Positions 1 to 7,734 of a stretch of DNA of 64,000 bases are shown here, one piece after another. How positions within the stretch are numbered: the stretch's first letter is position 1; the number at the start of each line of letters is the position of its first letter. The DNA comes from Streptomyces albogriseolus. GTDB lineage: Bacteria; Actinomycetota; Actinomycetes; Streptomycetales; Streptomycetaceae. The position numbers and the translations under genes were made by a program. Below the pieces are notes generated by a model that saw nothing but the letters and a program-made list of their open reading frames with translations, was not told the DNA's origin and made no database searches. The stretch lies in contig BMVA01000003.1 of the NCBI GenBank assembly GCA_014650475.1, positions 372,001 through 436,000 of the forward strand, written 5' to 3'.

Positions 1-49
1 TGGCCGGACTCACGGCCCCAGCGAAACACGTGCCCGTGACGGCCGCATC

Positions 50-83
50 CCCTCCCGCCGGGCGCGCGGACCCGGCGGGAGGG
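50..83. terminator. Stem-loop terminator at the left edge
   Basis: A perfect 13-bp stem (50-62 with 71-83) with an 8-nt GC-rich loop. It probably ends a gene lying left of the window. There is no T-run, as usual for Streptomyces terminators. Confidence 0.6.
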
Positions 84-153
84 CGGTCGAGTTGCCGCAC
101 GGGCGCGGCAGGTGTGCCCTGGAGGGGCGGGGGACGGAGGAAGGAGTGCTCCC

Positions 154-594
154 ATGGCGCATGCGGCGCCCCGGACCCGGGGCATGATCGAACAGGGCCG
201 CACCACCGACGTCTTCGACGCCCGCGCCCATCGCGTGGCCCGGGTCGTCCTGCCCGTCCTCGCGGCGCTGGTCTACGGCTTCTGGGCCGCGGCGAACCGC
301 CGCTACGGCGGTCCCATCACCGGCTGGAACCTGCTGTTCGGCTTCCTCACCGCGCTCGTCTTCGCCGTCGTCCTCATCACCCTGCTCACCGTGGCCCCGA
401 AACTCCGCCGCGAACTCCACGCCCTGGTCTGGGCCGCCTTCGCCGGCTGCGCGGTCGGCTTCCTCTTCAGCCAGTCCAACGGCAGCATCTACCGTTCGGT
501 GGCCCTGGGGGTGGGCGTCATGGCCGGCACCTTCGCGATCATGTTCTACCGCTACTACACGAAGGAGGACGCGGAGGGGCACCGCCTGGAGTGA
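154..594 (+). CDS. Small integral membrane protein of unknown function
   Basis: A 146-residue protein with four hydrophobic segments, at roughly residues 26-44, 58-82, 89-108 and 113-135, and short polar ends. I do not recognise a named family. The ATG at 154 is chosen because AAGGAG lies 7 nt upstream; a longer reading from 112 has no ribosome binding site. It stands alone ahead of another membrane-protein gene on the same strand, 64 bp further on. Codon use is typical for the window. A membrane location is clear from the sequence; any function would be a guess. Confidence 0.7.
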   Translation: MAHAAPRTRGMIEQGRTTDVFDARAHRVARVVLPVLAALVYGFWAAANRRYGGPITGWNLLFGFLTALVFAVVLITLLTVAPKLRRELHALVWAAFAGCAVGFLFSQSNGSIYRSVALGVGVMAGTFAIMFYRYYTKEDAEGHRLE

Positions 595-658
595 GGCGGG
601 GACCTCCGTCCGCCGCCCGTTCGGGGGTGTACCGCTCGCGGCCGCGGAGGCGGGCCGG

Positions 659-1612
659 TTGCCTGGAGGGGTGGCTTCGTGGAGTGGCGCCCGGCGGGTG
701 CGGGACGGGATCGGGGCGGTGTGCGTCGCCGTCGCGTGTCTGCTCGTGCCGCTCGGCGTGCTCGCCGGGTGGGCCGCGCTGGGGCTCGCCGACACCGGGC
801 GGTACGTCCGTACCGTGGCCCCGCTGGCCGGCGACCCCGCCGTGCGGGAGGCCGTCGCGGACGCCGTCGGCGACGAGGTCGTACGGGAGCTGGAGACGCG
901 GACCACGGGCGAGGCCGCCCTCGGGCCGTTCGTACGGGACGCGATCGAGTCGTTCACCCGTACGGACGCATTCCGTACCGCGTGGGAGGCGGGGAACCGG
1001 GCCGTCCACGACGCGGTGCTGCACGCCCTCCGCGACGACGCGCCCTCCGGCGGACCCGTCACCGTCGATCTCGCGCCCGTCACCGCGCAGGTGAAGCAGC
1101 GGCTCGAGGCCGAGCACATGCCCTACGCGCACCGCATCCCCGTCGCGCACACCGAGGTCCCGGTGGTCCCGGCCGAGGAGGTGGCCGGGCTGCGCCAGGG
1201 CTACCGCCTGCTGGACGCCGCCGCCCTCTGGCTGCCCCTCACCGCCGTCGCCCTCGCCGTGACCGGCGTCGCGGTCGCCGCGTCCCGCCGCCGCACCCTC
1301 ACCGCCGCCGGATCGGGCACCGCGCTGGGCGGCGCCCTGCTCGCCCTGGCGGTCGCGGCCGGCCGCCGGCTGACCCTGGCCGACCTCCCGGACACCGTCC
1401 ACCGCCCGGCGGCCGGCGCGGTCTACGACGCCCTCACGGCCACCCTGCGCACGGCGTCCTGGCTGCTCCTCGCCGTGGGCGCGGCGGTGGCCCTGACCTG
1501 CCGGCTGACCGGCGGGCCCGCCCTCCGCCGCGGACGCCCCGCCCCGCCCGCGCCGCCCGCCGCCACCCCGGCCCCGACCGGCGCCCCGGTCACCGCGGAG
1601 CGGCCGAGGTGA
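659..1612 (+). CDS. Membrane protein with extracytoplasmic N-terminal domain, unknown function
   Basis: A 317-residue protein. One membrane segment lies near residues 17-40, then a polar domain of about 145 residues rich in Val, Asp, Glu and Arg that should face outside. Three further membrane segments follow (about 182-208, 218-236 and 262-283), and then a Pro/Ala-rich cytoplasmic tail. The TTG at 659 has GCGGAGG 8 nt upstream; an in-frame GTG at 671 lies too close to the next purine run. I cannot name a family or function. The hairpin at 1632-1667 separates it from the snapalysin gene on the other strand. Confidence 0.65.
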   Translation: MPGGVASWSGARRVRDGIGAVCVAVACLLVPLGVLAGWAALGLADTGRYVRTVAPLAGDPAVREAVADAVGDEVVRELETRTTGEAALGPFVRDAIESFTRTDAFRTAWEAGNRAVHDAVLHALRDDAPSGGPVTVDLAPVTAQVKQRLEAEHMPYAHRIPVAHTEVPVVPAEEVAGLRQGYRLLDAAALWLPLTAVALAVTGVAVAASRRRTLTAAGSGTALGGALLALAVAAGRRLTLADLPDTVHRPAAGAVYDALTATLRTASWLLLAVGAAVALTCRLTGGPALRRGRPAPPAPPAATPAPTGAPVTAERPR

Positions 1613-1631
1613 CCTGGCCGGCGCGAACGGC

Positions 1632-1667
1632 GGTGCGGGCCGCCCCGCGGAGGGGACGGCCCGCACC
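1632..1667. terminator. Bidirectional terminator between convergent genes
   Basis: An 11-bp perfect outer stem (1632-1642 with 1657-1667). The enclosed sequence can form a second 4-bp stem. It lies between the convergent membrane-protein gene and the snapalysin gene, so it could stop transcription from either side. Confidence 0.65.
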
Positions 1668-1685
1668 GGACGGGACGCGCGCGGA

Positions 1686-2366
1686 TCAGCGGCCGGACTT
1701 CTGAAGCGCCTTCTCCGCCTGGTCGAGCGCGGCGGCGAAGCCGTTGGCCCACAGCTGGTTCACCCGCGACCGCTCGGCCGAGTTCGGGTAGGCGTTGGTG
1801 CAGGACGGGCCGGGGCCGCCGCCGGACATCAGCTCGCTGCACGGACCGGAGTAGTGGTCCGGCAGACCCAGCACGTGACCGGTCTCGTGCGCGGTGACCC
1901 GCGTCGAGTCGTAGGTCCGGTTCTGGGCGTAGTCGAGGAAGATGTAGCCGCGGCCGTGGCCGTCGGTCGAGGCGTACGAACCGCGCGAGTCGTTGCCCTC
2001 GCGGTACGAGAAGTCGGCGCCCGAGGTGCCCGACTGGAGTCTCACGTTGGAGACCGAGCTGTTCCAGATCTGGGCGCTCCGCGCTATCTGGGTGGCGAAC
2101 GTCGGCGCCTGGGAGGCGTTGTAGACGACGGTCACGGCGGCGGCGCCGGTGGGGTCGGCGGCCCGCTTCTCGGCGACGGACTCCAGCACGGCCTCGAAGA
2201 ACGCGCGGTTGGCCGCGGCCTCCTCGGACGAACCGGCGTACGCGGCGTACGAGTCGGCGGGCGCGAGGGGGGCCTCGGCGGCGCCGGCCGGGGCGGCGCC
2301 CAGACCGAGCGCGGTCAGGCTCAGACCGGCGGCGGACAGCACGGACAGGGGCATGCGCAGGCGCAT
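1686..2366 (-). CDS. snpA: Snapalysin, secreted small neutral metalloprotease
   Basis: A 226-residue preproprotein of the M7 family. A Sec signal peptide covers about residues 1-30, ending in an Ala-rich cleavage region. A short propeptide follows, then the catalytic domain with [11 protein letters not shown] (the HExxHxxGxxD zinc motif, the Asp replacing the usual third His ligand) and the conserved [11 protein letters not shown] turn after it. Snapalysin cleaves peptide bonds next to aromatic residues outside the cell. The start at 2366 has AAGGAG 6 nt upstream. It is divergent from a LysR-type gene, the classic snpA-snpR arrangement in which the LysR protein activates the protease gene. 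Confidence 0.93.
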   Translation of the reverse strand: MRLRMPLSVLSAAGLSLTALGLGAAPAGAAEAPLAPADSYAAYAGSSEEAAANRAFFEAVLESVAEKRAADPTGAAAVTVVYNASQAPTFATQIARSAQIWNSSVSNVRLQSGTSGADFSYREGNDSRGSYASTDGHGRGYIFLDYAQNRTYDSTRVTAHETGHVLGLPDHYSGPCSELMSGGGPGPSCTNAYPNSAERSRVNQLWANGFAAALDQAEKALQKSGR

Positions 2367-2448
2367 CGATGACTCCTTCGGTGGGGGGTGAGCCATGTGT
2401 CACCGGTGAGTGTCCGCGCCCGCGGCGGCGGCTGTGATGATGGCAACC

Positions 2449-2471
2449 GGTGATAGGACCGGGCTATCGCC
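2449..2471. promoter_or_regulatory. Candidate LysR-type operator between snpA and its regulator
   Basis: The inverted repeat GGTGATAG-N7-CTATCGCC, with 7 of 8 arm positions paired, contains the T-N11-A core typical of LysR sites (T at 2454, A at 2466). It sits in the divergent intergenic region 83 bp before the snpA start and 122 bp before the regulator start. Its position suits activation of snpA and autoregulation. This is inference from pattern and context. Confidence 0.6.
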
Positions 2472-2592
2472 GCGGTCCGGCCACGTGCCGCGCGGCTCCC
2501 CGGTTCGGGTGTCGCAGACGCCCGACTACGCCTGCACAGAAGGGGTTTGGGTGTCTGGTGAAACCTGAACTTCCCGCTTACCCTCCCAGGGC

Positions 2593-3516
2593 ATGGAGCT
2601 TGAGGTCCGGCACCTCAGGGCGCTGTGCGCGATCGCCGACACGGGCAGTCTGCACCGCGCCGCACGCCAGCTCGGCGTGGCCCAGCCCTCGCTGAGCACG
2701 CAGCTGCGGCGCATCGAACAGGAGCTGGGCGGTGCCCTGTTCGTCCGCGCGCGCACGGGCTGCCGCCCCACCCCACTGGGCCGGCTGGTGCTCAGCCGCG
2801 CCCGCCCGCTCGTCGCCGAGCTGCGCTCCCTGGTCACCGAGGCCCGCGCCGCCGCCGTCGGCGGCCGTCAGCTGCGCATCGGGTCCACCGCCAGCCGCGC
2901 GCTGGCCGGCTGGCTGCGCCGCCTGCGCCGGCACTGGCAGGAACCCACCCTGCACATGGACGTCTCCGCCAACGCCCTGCTGCGCATGGTCGCCGACGGC
3001 CAGCTCGACGTGGCGTTCGTGCACGAGGTGGAGGGCTGGCCGCTGCGCGTCCCCGACGGTCTGCGCACCCGTGTCCTCATCGCCCGCGAACCGCAGTTCG
3101 TGTCCCTGCCCGCCGACCACCCGGCCGCCGCCCGTCCGGTCGTCCACCTCTGCGACCTGGCCCACGACCGCTGGATGATCGACCCGGCGGTCGACGGCGA
3201 GTGGGACGCGGTACGGCGGATGCTGCGCGAGGCGGGGATCGACCCGCCCGTGCTGCACGGCGACTACCACACGGCCGCGTCCCTGGTCGCGATCGGCGAG
3301 GTCGTCACCGTCTGCCAGCCGACCTCCCCCTCCCGCCCCGACACGGCCGTCCGCCGCATCGCCGGCGACCCGCTGGGCGTACGGCTGCTGCTGGCGGCGC
3401 GTACGGACACGGAGCTGGACGGCGTGTACCCGCACCTGGCGGACGCCTACCAGGAGGTGGCCCGGCAGGCCCCCGCGTACCGGGAGTGGCTGGAGGAGCT
3501 GGTGCCGGGGGCCTGA
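2593..3516 (+). CDS. snpR: LysR-family transcriptional regulator of snapalysin
   Basis: A 307-residue protein with the LysR helix-turn-helix at about residues 4-60 (ALCAIADTGSLHRAARQLGV and the following recognition helix QPSLSTQLRRIE). A periplasmic-binding-protein-like effector domain covers about 90-300. It is divergently transcribed from the snapalysin gene across a 226-bp region holding a T-N11-A dyad, so its likely target is that protease gene and itself. The symbol follows the known snpA-snpR pairs of other Streptomyces; the assignment rests on context as much as sequence. A hairpin at 3504-3527 overlaps the stop codon. Confidence 0.88.
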   Translation: MELEVRHLRALCAIADTGSLHRAARQLGVAQPSLSTQLRRIEQELGGALFVRARTGCRPTPLGRLVLSRARPLVAELRSLVTEARAAAVGGRQLRIGSTASRALAGWLRRLRRHWQEPTLHMDVSANALLRMVADGQLDVAFVHEVEGWPLRVPDGLRTRVLIAREPQFVSLPADHPAAARPVVHLCDLAHDRWMIDPAVDGEWDAVRRMLREAGIDPPVLHGDYHTAASLVAIGEVVTVCQPTSPSRPDTAVRRIAGDPLGVRLLLAARTDTELDGVYPHLADAYQEVARQAPAYREWLEELVPGA

Positions 3517-3527
3517 GGACCCCCGGC
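3504..3527 (+). terminator. Stem-loop overlapping the LysR stop codon
   Basis: An 8-bp G/C stem (3504-3511 with 3520-3527) with an 8-nt loop that contains the TGA stop codon. It lies between the convergent regulator and phoX genes, which are only 26 bp apart. Confidence 0.45.
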
Positions 3528-3542
3528 GCTGCCGGCCCGGCG

Positions 3543-5615
3543 TCAGACGCCGATGTCCCGCCCGTCCGCGCGCCACACCGCGACGACCGCGGGACGCACG
3601 TACGAGCCGGGCCCGTCCGGCCAGGTGCTGGCGGGCCGCTCCACGGTCGCCCCGTCCACCTCGCCCGGGTGCTGCACGGCGACCAGCACCCGCCGCTCCT
3701 GCACCACCGGCCCGCAGGTCTCCGCGCCCGCCGGCACGGTCAGGAACTGCTTCAGCTCACCGCGCCGCTCCCCGCGCGTGGCCACGCCGAAGAGGCCGTC
3801 GTGGGAGCCGAGGGCGCTGCCGTCCGTGGAGATCCACAGGTTGCCGTGCGCGTCGAAGGCGACGTTGTCCGGGCAGGAGATCGGGCTGACGGCGTCCTTC
3901 GGGAAGCCGGCGAAGTACGTCGCCGGATCCTCCGGGTCGCCCGCGACGAGGAACAGCGACCAGGCGAAGCGGGTGCTCTCCGGCCGGTTGAAGCGCTCGG
4001 TCAGCTCCAGCACGTGGCCGTGCTTGTTGGCGTGGCGCGGATTGGCCTCGTCGGCCTTCGGGTTGGCGTCGACACCGCGCCTGGAGTTGTTGGTGAGCGC
4101 GACGTACACCTTGCCGGTGACCGGGTTGGGCTCGATGTCCTCGGGGCGGTCCATCTTCGTGGCGCCCACCTTGTCGCCGGCGAGCCGCGTGAAGACGAAA
4201 ACCTCCTCGGCGGTCATGCCCTCCACGTGCGAGACGGCGCCGTGCGCGGTGGCGGTGGCCAGCGGGATCCACTCGCCGCTGCCGTCGAACTCGCCGTCCT
4301 TCGGCAGCTTCCCCGTGCCGTCGATCTCGATCGCGGGCGAGTCGCCGGTGAGCCTGGCGACGTAGAGCGTGCCCTCGTCGAGCAGCGTGAGGTTGTGCGC
4401 GCGGGCCGCGCGGCTGTCGCCGTGCCGCATCCGCTTGCTGCTCACGAACTTGTAGAAGTAGTCGAACCGCTCGTCGTCGCCGGAGTAGACGACCGGCCGC
4501 CCGTCGTGCGTCAGCCGCACGGTCGCCGCCTCGTGCTTGAACCGGCCGAGCGCGGTGTGCTTGCGGGGCGTGGAGTCGGGGTCGTACGGGTCGAGTTCGA
4601 CGACGTAACCGAAGCGGTGCGCCTCGTTCGGCTCCTGGGCGAGGTCGAACCGCTTGTCGAACCGCTCCCACTTGCGCTCGGTCGCCCCGGTGCCGATCCC
4701 GTACCGCTTGTCGGTGGCGCTGCTGCCGTGGGCGAAGTACTGGTTGAAGTTCTCCTCGCCGTGCAGGGTGGTGCCCCACGGGGTGGTGCCGCCGGAGCAG
4801 TTGTTGAGGGTGCCGAGCACCCGGGTGCCGGTCGGGTCGGCGGAGGTCTTCACCAGGTCGGACCCGGCGGCGGGCCCGGTGAGCCGGAACTCGGAGGTGG
4901 CGGTGAGCCGCCGGTTGAGGTGGTGCCGTCCCACGGCCGTGAGCCTGCCGCTCCGGTGCTCCTCCTCCACGGCGACGACGGCGAGACCGTGCGCGGCCCA
5001 GGCGATCTCCACCTGCTCACGGGTCGGGTTCTCCGGGTCGTAGTCCCGGAACATCAGGATCTCGTCGGTGTACTCGTGGTTGGCGACCAGCAACTGCCGG
5101 TTCCGCTCGCCCTTCAGGGGCAGCAGCGCGAGGAAGTCGCAGTTGTACCCGAACTGCCCTGCCTGCGCCTTGGCGCTCTGGCGCTCCGGGTCGAAGGCGG
5201 GCGCGCCGCGCAGGATGGGCTCGCCCCAGCGGATGACGACGTTCTGCCGGTAGCCCTCCGGCACGGTGACGGCGTCACGGGTGTTGGGCGGGACGGGGGT
5301 GAAGCGGAGCCCGCGGGCGCTCTTCTGCGGCCGGGGACGCTTGGCGGAGGCGGCCGCGGCCGCCTCCGCCTGCGGCGCGGCGGCGACACCGGCCGCGCCG
5401 GCGCCCGCCGCGGCGACGGTCACGACGGCGGCGGCCCGCATCATCGAACGGCGGCTGAGGGCGCCGGCGACGACGTCGCCGACGTACTCGTTGTCACTGG
5501 TGTTGGGCACCTCGTGGAAGCAGGCGTCACCACACCGGAAACGGCAGGTCAGGGCGGACCGGCCGCCGGGGTGCGAACCGGACGGCGTTCCGATCAACGG
5601 CAGCAGCTTTCGCAC
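3543..5615 (-). CDS. phoX: PhoX-family (DUF839) alkaline phosphatase, Tat-exported
   Basis: A 690-residue protein. A long N-terminal extension precedes a twin-arginine signal (SRRSMMRAAA at about residues 70-79), then an Ala-rich hydrophobic core, so export is by the Tat route. The rest is one DUF839/PhoX domain with family signatures such as ANHEYTDE, NNCSGGTTPWGT, GEENFNQYF and the C-terminal SCPDNVAFDAHGN block. PhoX enzymes are calcium/iron-dependent phosphomonoesterases made under phosphate starvation. The GTG at 5615 is preferred because AAGGAGAG lies 5 nt upstream. A PHO box sits about 70 bp upstream of the start, which supports the phosphatase role. Exact substrate range is unknown. 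Confidence 0.85.
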   Translation of the reverse strand: MRKLLPLIGTPSGSHPGGRSALTCRFRCGDACFHEVPNTSDNEYVGDVVAGALSRRSMMRAAAVVTVAAAGAGAAGVAAAPQAEAAAAASAKRPRPQKSARGLRFTPVPPNTRDAVTVPEGYRQNVVIRWGEPILRGAPAFDPERQSAKAQAGQFGYNCDFLALLPLKGERNRQLLVANHEYTDEILMFRDYDPENPTREQVEIAWAAHGLAVVAVEEEHRSGRLTAVGRHHLNRRLTATSEFRLTGPAAGSDLVKTSADPTGTRVLGTLNNCSGGTTPWGTTLHGEENFNQYFAHGSSATDKRYGIGTGATERKWERFDKRFDLAQEPNEAHRFGYVVELDPYDPDSTPRKHTALGRFKHEAATVRLTHDGRPVVYSGDDERFDYFYKFVSSKRMRHGDSRAARAHNLTLLDEGTLYVARLTGDSPAIEIDGTGKLPKDGEFDGSGEWIPLATATAHGAVSHVEGMTAEEVFVFTRLAGDKVGATKMDRPEDIEPNPVTGKVYVALTNNSRRGVDANPKADEANPRHANKHGHVLELTERFNRPESTRFAWSLFLVAGDPEDPATYFAGFPKDAVSPISCPDNVAFDAHGNLWISTDGSALGSHDGLFGVATRGERRGELKQFLTVPAGAETCGPVVQERRVLVAVQHPGEVDGATVERPASTWPDGPGSYVRPAVVAVWRADGRDIGV

Positions 5616-5684
5616 GTGTTCTCTCCTTGGCGTGCCCGTGGTGTCAGCGCGACCGTAGGAGCACACGGGTGCGACGACCGGGCG

Positions 5685-5706
5685 CGGGAGTGAACGGCGG
5701 GTGAAC
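5685..5706 (-). promoter_or_regulatory. PHO box (PhoP direct repeats) upstream of phoX
   Basis: On the minus strand two adjacent 11-nt units read GTTCACCCGCC (5706-5696) and GTTCACTCCCG (5695-5685). Both fit the Streptomyces PhoP direct-repeat unit, in which GTTCAC is the conserved core. The site lies 70-91 bp upstream of the phoX start codon, a usual position for PhoP activation. Flanking 11-nt blocks do not match. Confidence 0.75.
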
Positions 5707-5891
5707 CCGGAGCGGCATCACGGGCGTACGCCGGAGCAGGGGACCGACCCCACACAGGCCTGATCACACCCTTGACAGATACGATCCCGCACACCCCACC
5801 CTGCCCAAGATCGCCCCCAAGGGCCGCTAACCTTACGTGTCCGTCCTGGCCAGGGTTTGACGGGCATCAACTCACGCGAAGGGTTGCGCAC

Positions 5892-7610
5892 ATGGGCATT
5901 CTCACTCTCCTGCGGAACGCGTTCGGCCGGTCACGGAAAGCGAGGTCCGCCGAAGCGGAGGGTGCGGCGCCGGCCGCCGAGGCGACGGAAACGGCCGCTC
6001 CGACGACGCCCGACCCGTCCGCCGCCGCGACGGAGACCCCGAGGACGACTCCTCCGTCCCCGACGGTCCCGGAACAGCGCGAAAGCGACGAGCACGACCT
6101 GGTGAAGTCGGCCTTCGACAAGGTGGCGGTCCCGCGTCCCGCGCGGCCGTCCACGACGGAGGAGCCGCCCGCGGAGGCGAGGAAGACCCCCGCCACCCCG
6201 GAGCCGACACCCGAGCCCGCCCTCGCCCCGGAGCCGCAGCCGACGCCCGAGGCGAAGACGGAACCGGAGGCCGACCCGGAGCCCCTGGAGGCCCCCGCAG
6301 AGGCCGAGGCGCCGACCAAGGCCGAGGCAGAGCCGAAGACCGCGGAGCCGGAGGCCACGGAGCCGAAGACCGTGCAGCCGGAGATCACGGAGCCGGAGGC
6401 CACGGCGGCCCCCGCCCCGGAGCCGGCACCCGAAGCGACTCCGGAGCCCGAGGCCGAGGCCAAGCCGGAACCGACCCCCGAGCCCGAGCCCGAGGCCAAG
6501 CCGGAACCGACCCCCGAGCCCGAGCCCGAGCCGGAGGCCGAGGCCAAGCCGGAAGCGACTCCGGAACCGGAGGCGGCTACCGAACCCGAACGCAAGCCGG
6601 AGGCTGCCGCGGAGCTTGAGGCGGAGGCCGAAGCGAAGGCCGAGCCAGAGGCGAAGGCGGAACCGGAGCCCGAGCCGAAGGCCGAGGCAGAGGCAGAGGC
6701 TGACGCGAAGGCCGAGCCCGAGCCCGAGCCGAACGCCGAGGCAAAGGCAGAGGCGAAGGCCGAGCCGGAGCCCGCAGCTCAGGCGCCGGCCCCGGCCCCG
6801 GACCCGGAGCCCACGCCGGAGGCGACCCCCGCAGCCGCCGACGGCGAGCAGGCCCCCCAGGGGCCACCCGCACCCGACGACGAAACCCGCACGGGTGGTG
6901 CGGGTGGGAACGAAAAGCCGGCCGAAGGCGAAGCCGAGGCCGAAACCCCCACCACCCCCGCCACCCCCGCCTCCGCCCTCTCCAACACCACCCTCACCAC
7001 CGCCTACAAAGCCGCCGGCACCGTCCTCGACGAACACAACCTCACCGGCGCCCGCGCCAAGGTCCACCTCGTCCTCGACCGCTCCGCCTCCATGCGCCCG
7101 TACTACAAGGACGGCTCCGCCCAGGCCCTCGCCGAGCAGACCCTCGCCCTGGCCGCGCACCTGGACACCGAGGCCACGCTCCACGTGACGTTCTTCTCCA
7201 CCGAGCTGGACGGCACCGGCGAGCTGACCCTCACCGACCACGAGAACAAGATCGACGAGCTGCACGCAGGGCTCGGCCGGATGGGCCGTACCAGCTACCA
7301 CGCGGCCGTCGAGGCCGTCCTCGAACAGCACGCCAAGGAGCCCGCCGGCACCCCCGCCCTGGTGATCTTCCAGACGGACGGCGCCCCCGACGCCAAGACC
7401 CCGGCCACCAAGGCCCTCACCGACGCCGCGAAGAGCCACCCCGAGGTGTTCTTCTCCTTCGTCGCCTTCGGCGAGCACGACAACAAGGCGTTCGACTACC
7501 TCCGCAAGCTCAAGTCGGACAACACGTCCTTCTTCCACGCGGGCCCGGCCCCGCGCGAGCTCACGGACAAGGAGCTGTACGAGGGCGTACTGGCGAACTG
7601 GCGCCCGTAG
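5892..7610 (+). CDS. VWA-domain protein with long Glu/Pro/Ala-rich tract
   Basis: A 572-residue protein. Residues about 20-360 are low complexity, mainly Pro, Glu and Ala with scattered Lys, including an exact tandem duplication of 12 codons. Residues about 385-570 form a von Willebrand A domain with a complete [14 protein letters not shown] (DxSxS), the Thr in GRMGRTSYH and the Asp in FQTDGAPD. The fold resembles TerF/TerY proteins of the tellurite-resistance systems, but no ter genes are adjacent. There is no signal peptide, so it is probably cytoplasmic and binds a partner through a divalent metal. ATG 5892 gives MGILTLLRN; a longer in-frame reading from a TTG at 5772 lacks a ribosome binding site. 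Confidence 0.8.
   Translation: MGILTLLRNAFGRSRKARSAEAEGAAPAAEATETAAPTTPDPSAAATETPRTTPPSPTVPEQRESDEHDLVKSAFDKVAVPRPARPSTTEEPPAEARKTPATPEPTPEPALAPEPQPTPEAKTEPEADPEPLEAPAEAEAPTKAEAEPKTAEPEATEPKTVQPEITEPEATAAPAPEPAPEATPEPEAEAKPEPTPEPEPEAKPEPTPEPEPEPEAEAKPEATPEPEAATEPERKPEAAAELEAEAEAKAEPEAKAEPEPEPKAEAEAEADAKAEPEPEPNAEAKAEAKAEPEPAAQAPAPAPDPEPTPEATPAAADGEQAPQGPPAPDDETRTGGAGGNEKPAEGEAEAETPTTPATPASALSNTTLTTAYKAAGTVLDEHNLTGARAKVHLVLDRSASMRPYYKDGSAQALAEQTLALAAHLDTEATLHVTFFSTELDGTGELTLTDHENKIDELHAGLGRMGRTSYHAAVEAVLEQHAKEPAGTPALVIFQTDGAPDAKTPATKALTDAAKSHPEVFFSFVAFGEHDNKAFDYLRKLKSDNTSFFHAGPAPRELTDKELYEGVLANWRP
6456..6527 (+). repeat. Exact 36-bp tandem duplication inside the VWA gene
   Basis: Positions 6456-6491 and 6492-6527 are identical and keep frame, adding a second copy of a 12-residue Lys/Pro/Glu-rich block to the linker. 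The whole tract 6100-6800 is built from similar GAGCCC/GAGGCC codon runs, so it should be prone to slippage and length change between strains. Confidence 0.85.
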
Positions 7611-7654
7611 GAACCCCTGCCCTCAGCGACCCCCCGGGGGGTGGACGGAGGAAC

Positions 7655-7671
7655 GGACGGGAACCCCGTCC
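7655..7671 (+). terminator. Weak hairpin after the VWA gene
   Basis: A 7-bp stem GGACGGG/CCCGTCC with a 3-nt loop, 45 bp after the VWA stop codon and before metG. There is no T-run; it is a modest candidate. Confidence 0.35.
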
Positions 7672-7734
7672 ACCCCCGTCCACCCCCCGAAACGCGTGTG
7701 AGTCGATCTCCCCGGGACCAGTAGGATTTCGCCC

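Noticed and set aside
2625-5693. A 1022-codon open frame on the plus strand opposite phoX and across the LysR gene
   Set aside because: Arg/Pro/Gly-rich shadow translation caused by high GC. The PhoX and LysR frames have family motifs, ribosome binding sites and normal codon bias.
5772-5891. N-terminal extension of the VWA protein from a TTG at 5772
   Set aside because: No ribosome binding site, and the extra 40 residues look like intergenic DNA. ATG 5892 is better. The TTGACA at 5772 has no matching -10 box.
5892-7610. VWA gene as part of a tellurite-resistance (ter) or phage-defence island
   Set aside because: No TerD, TerC, kinase or nuclease partner within reach; neighbours are housekeeping genes.
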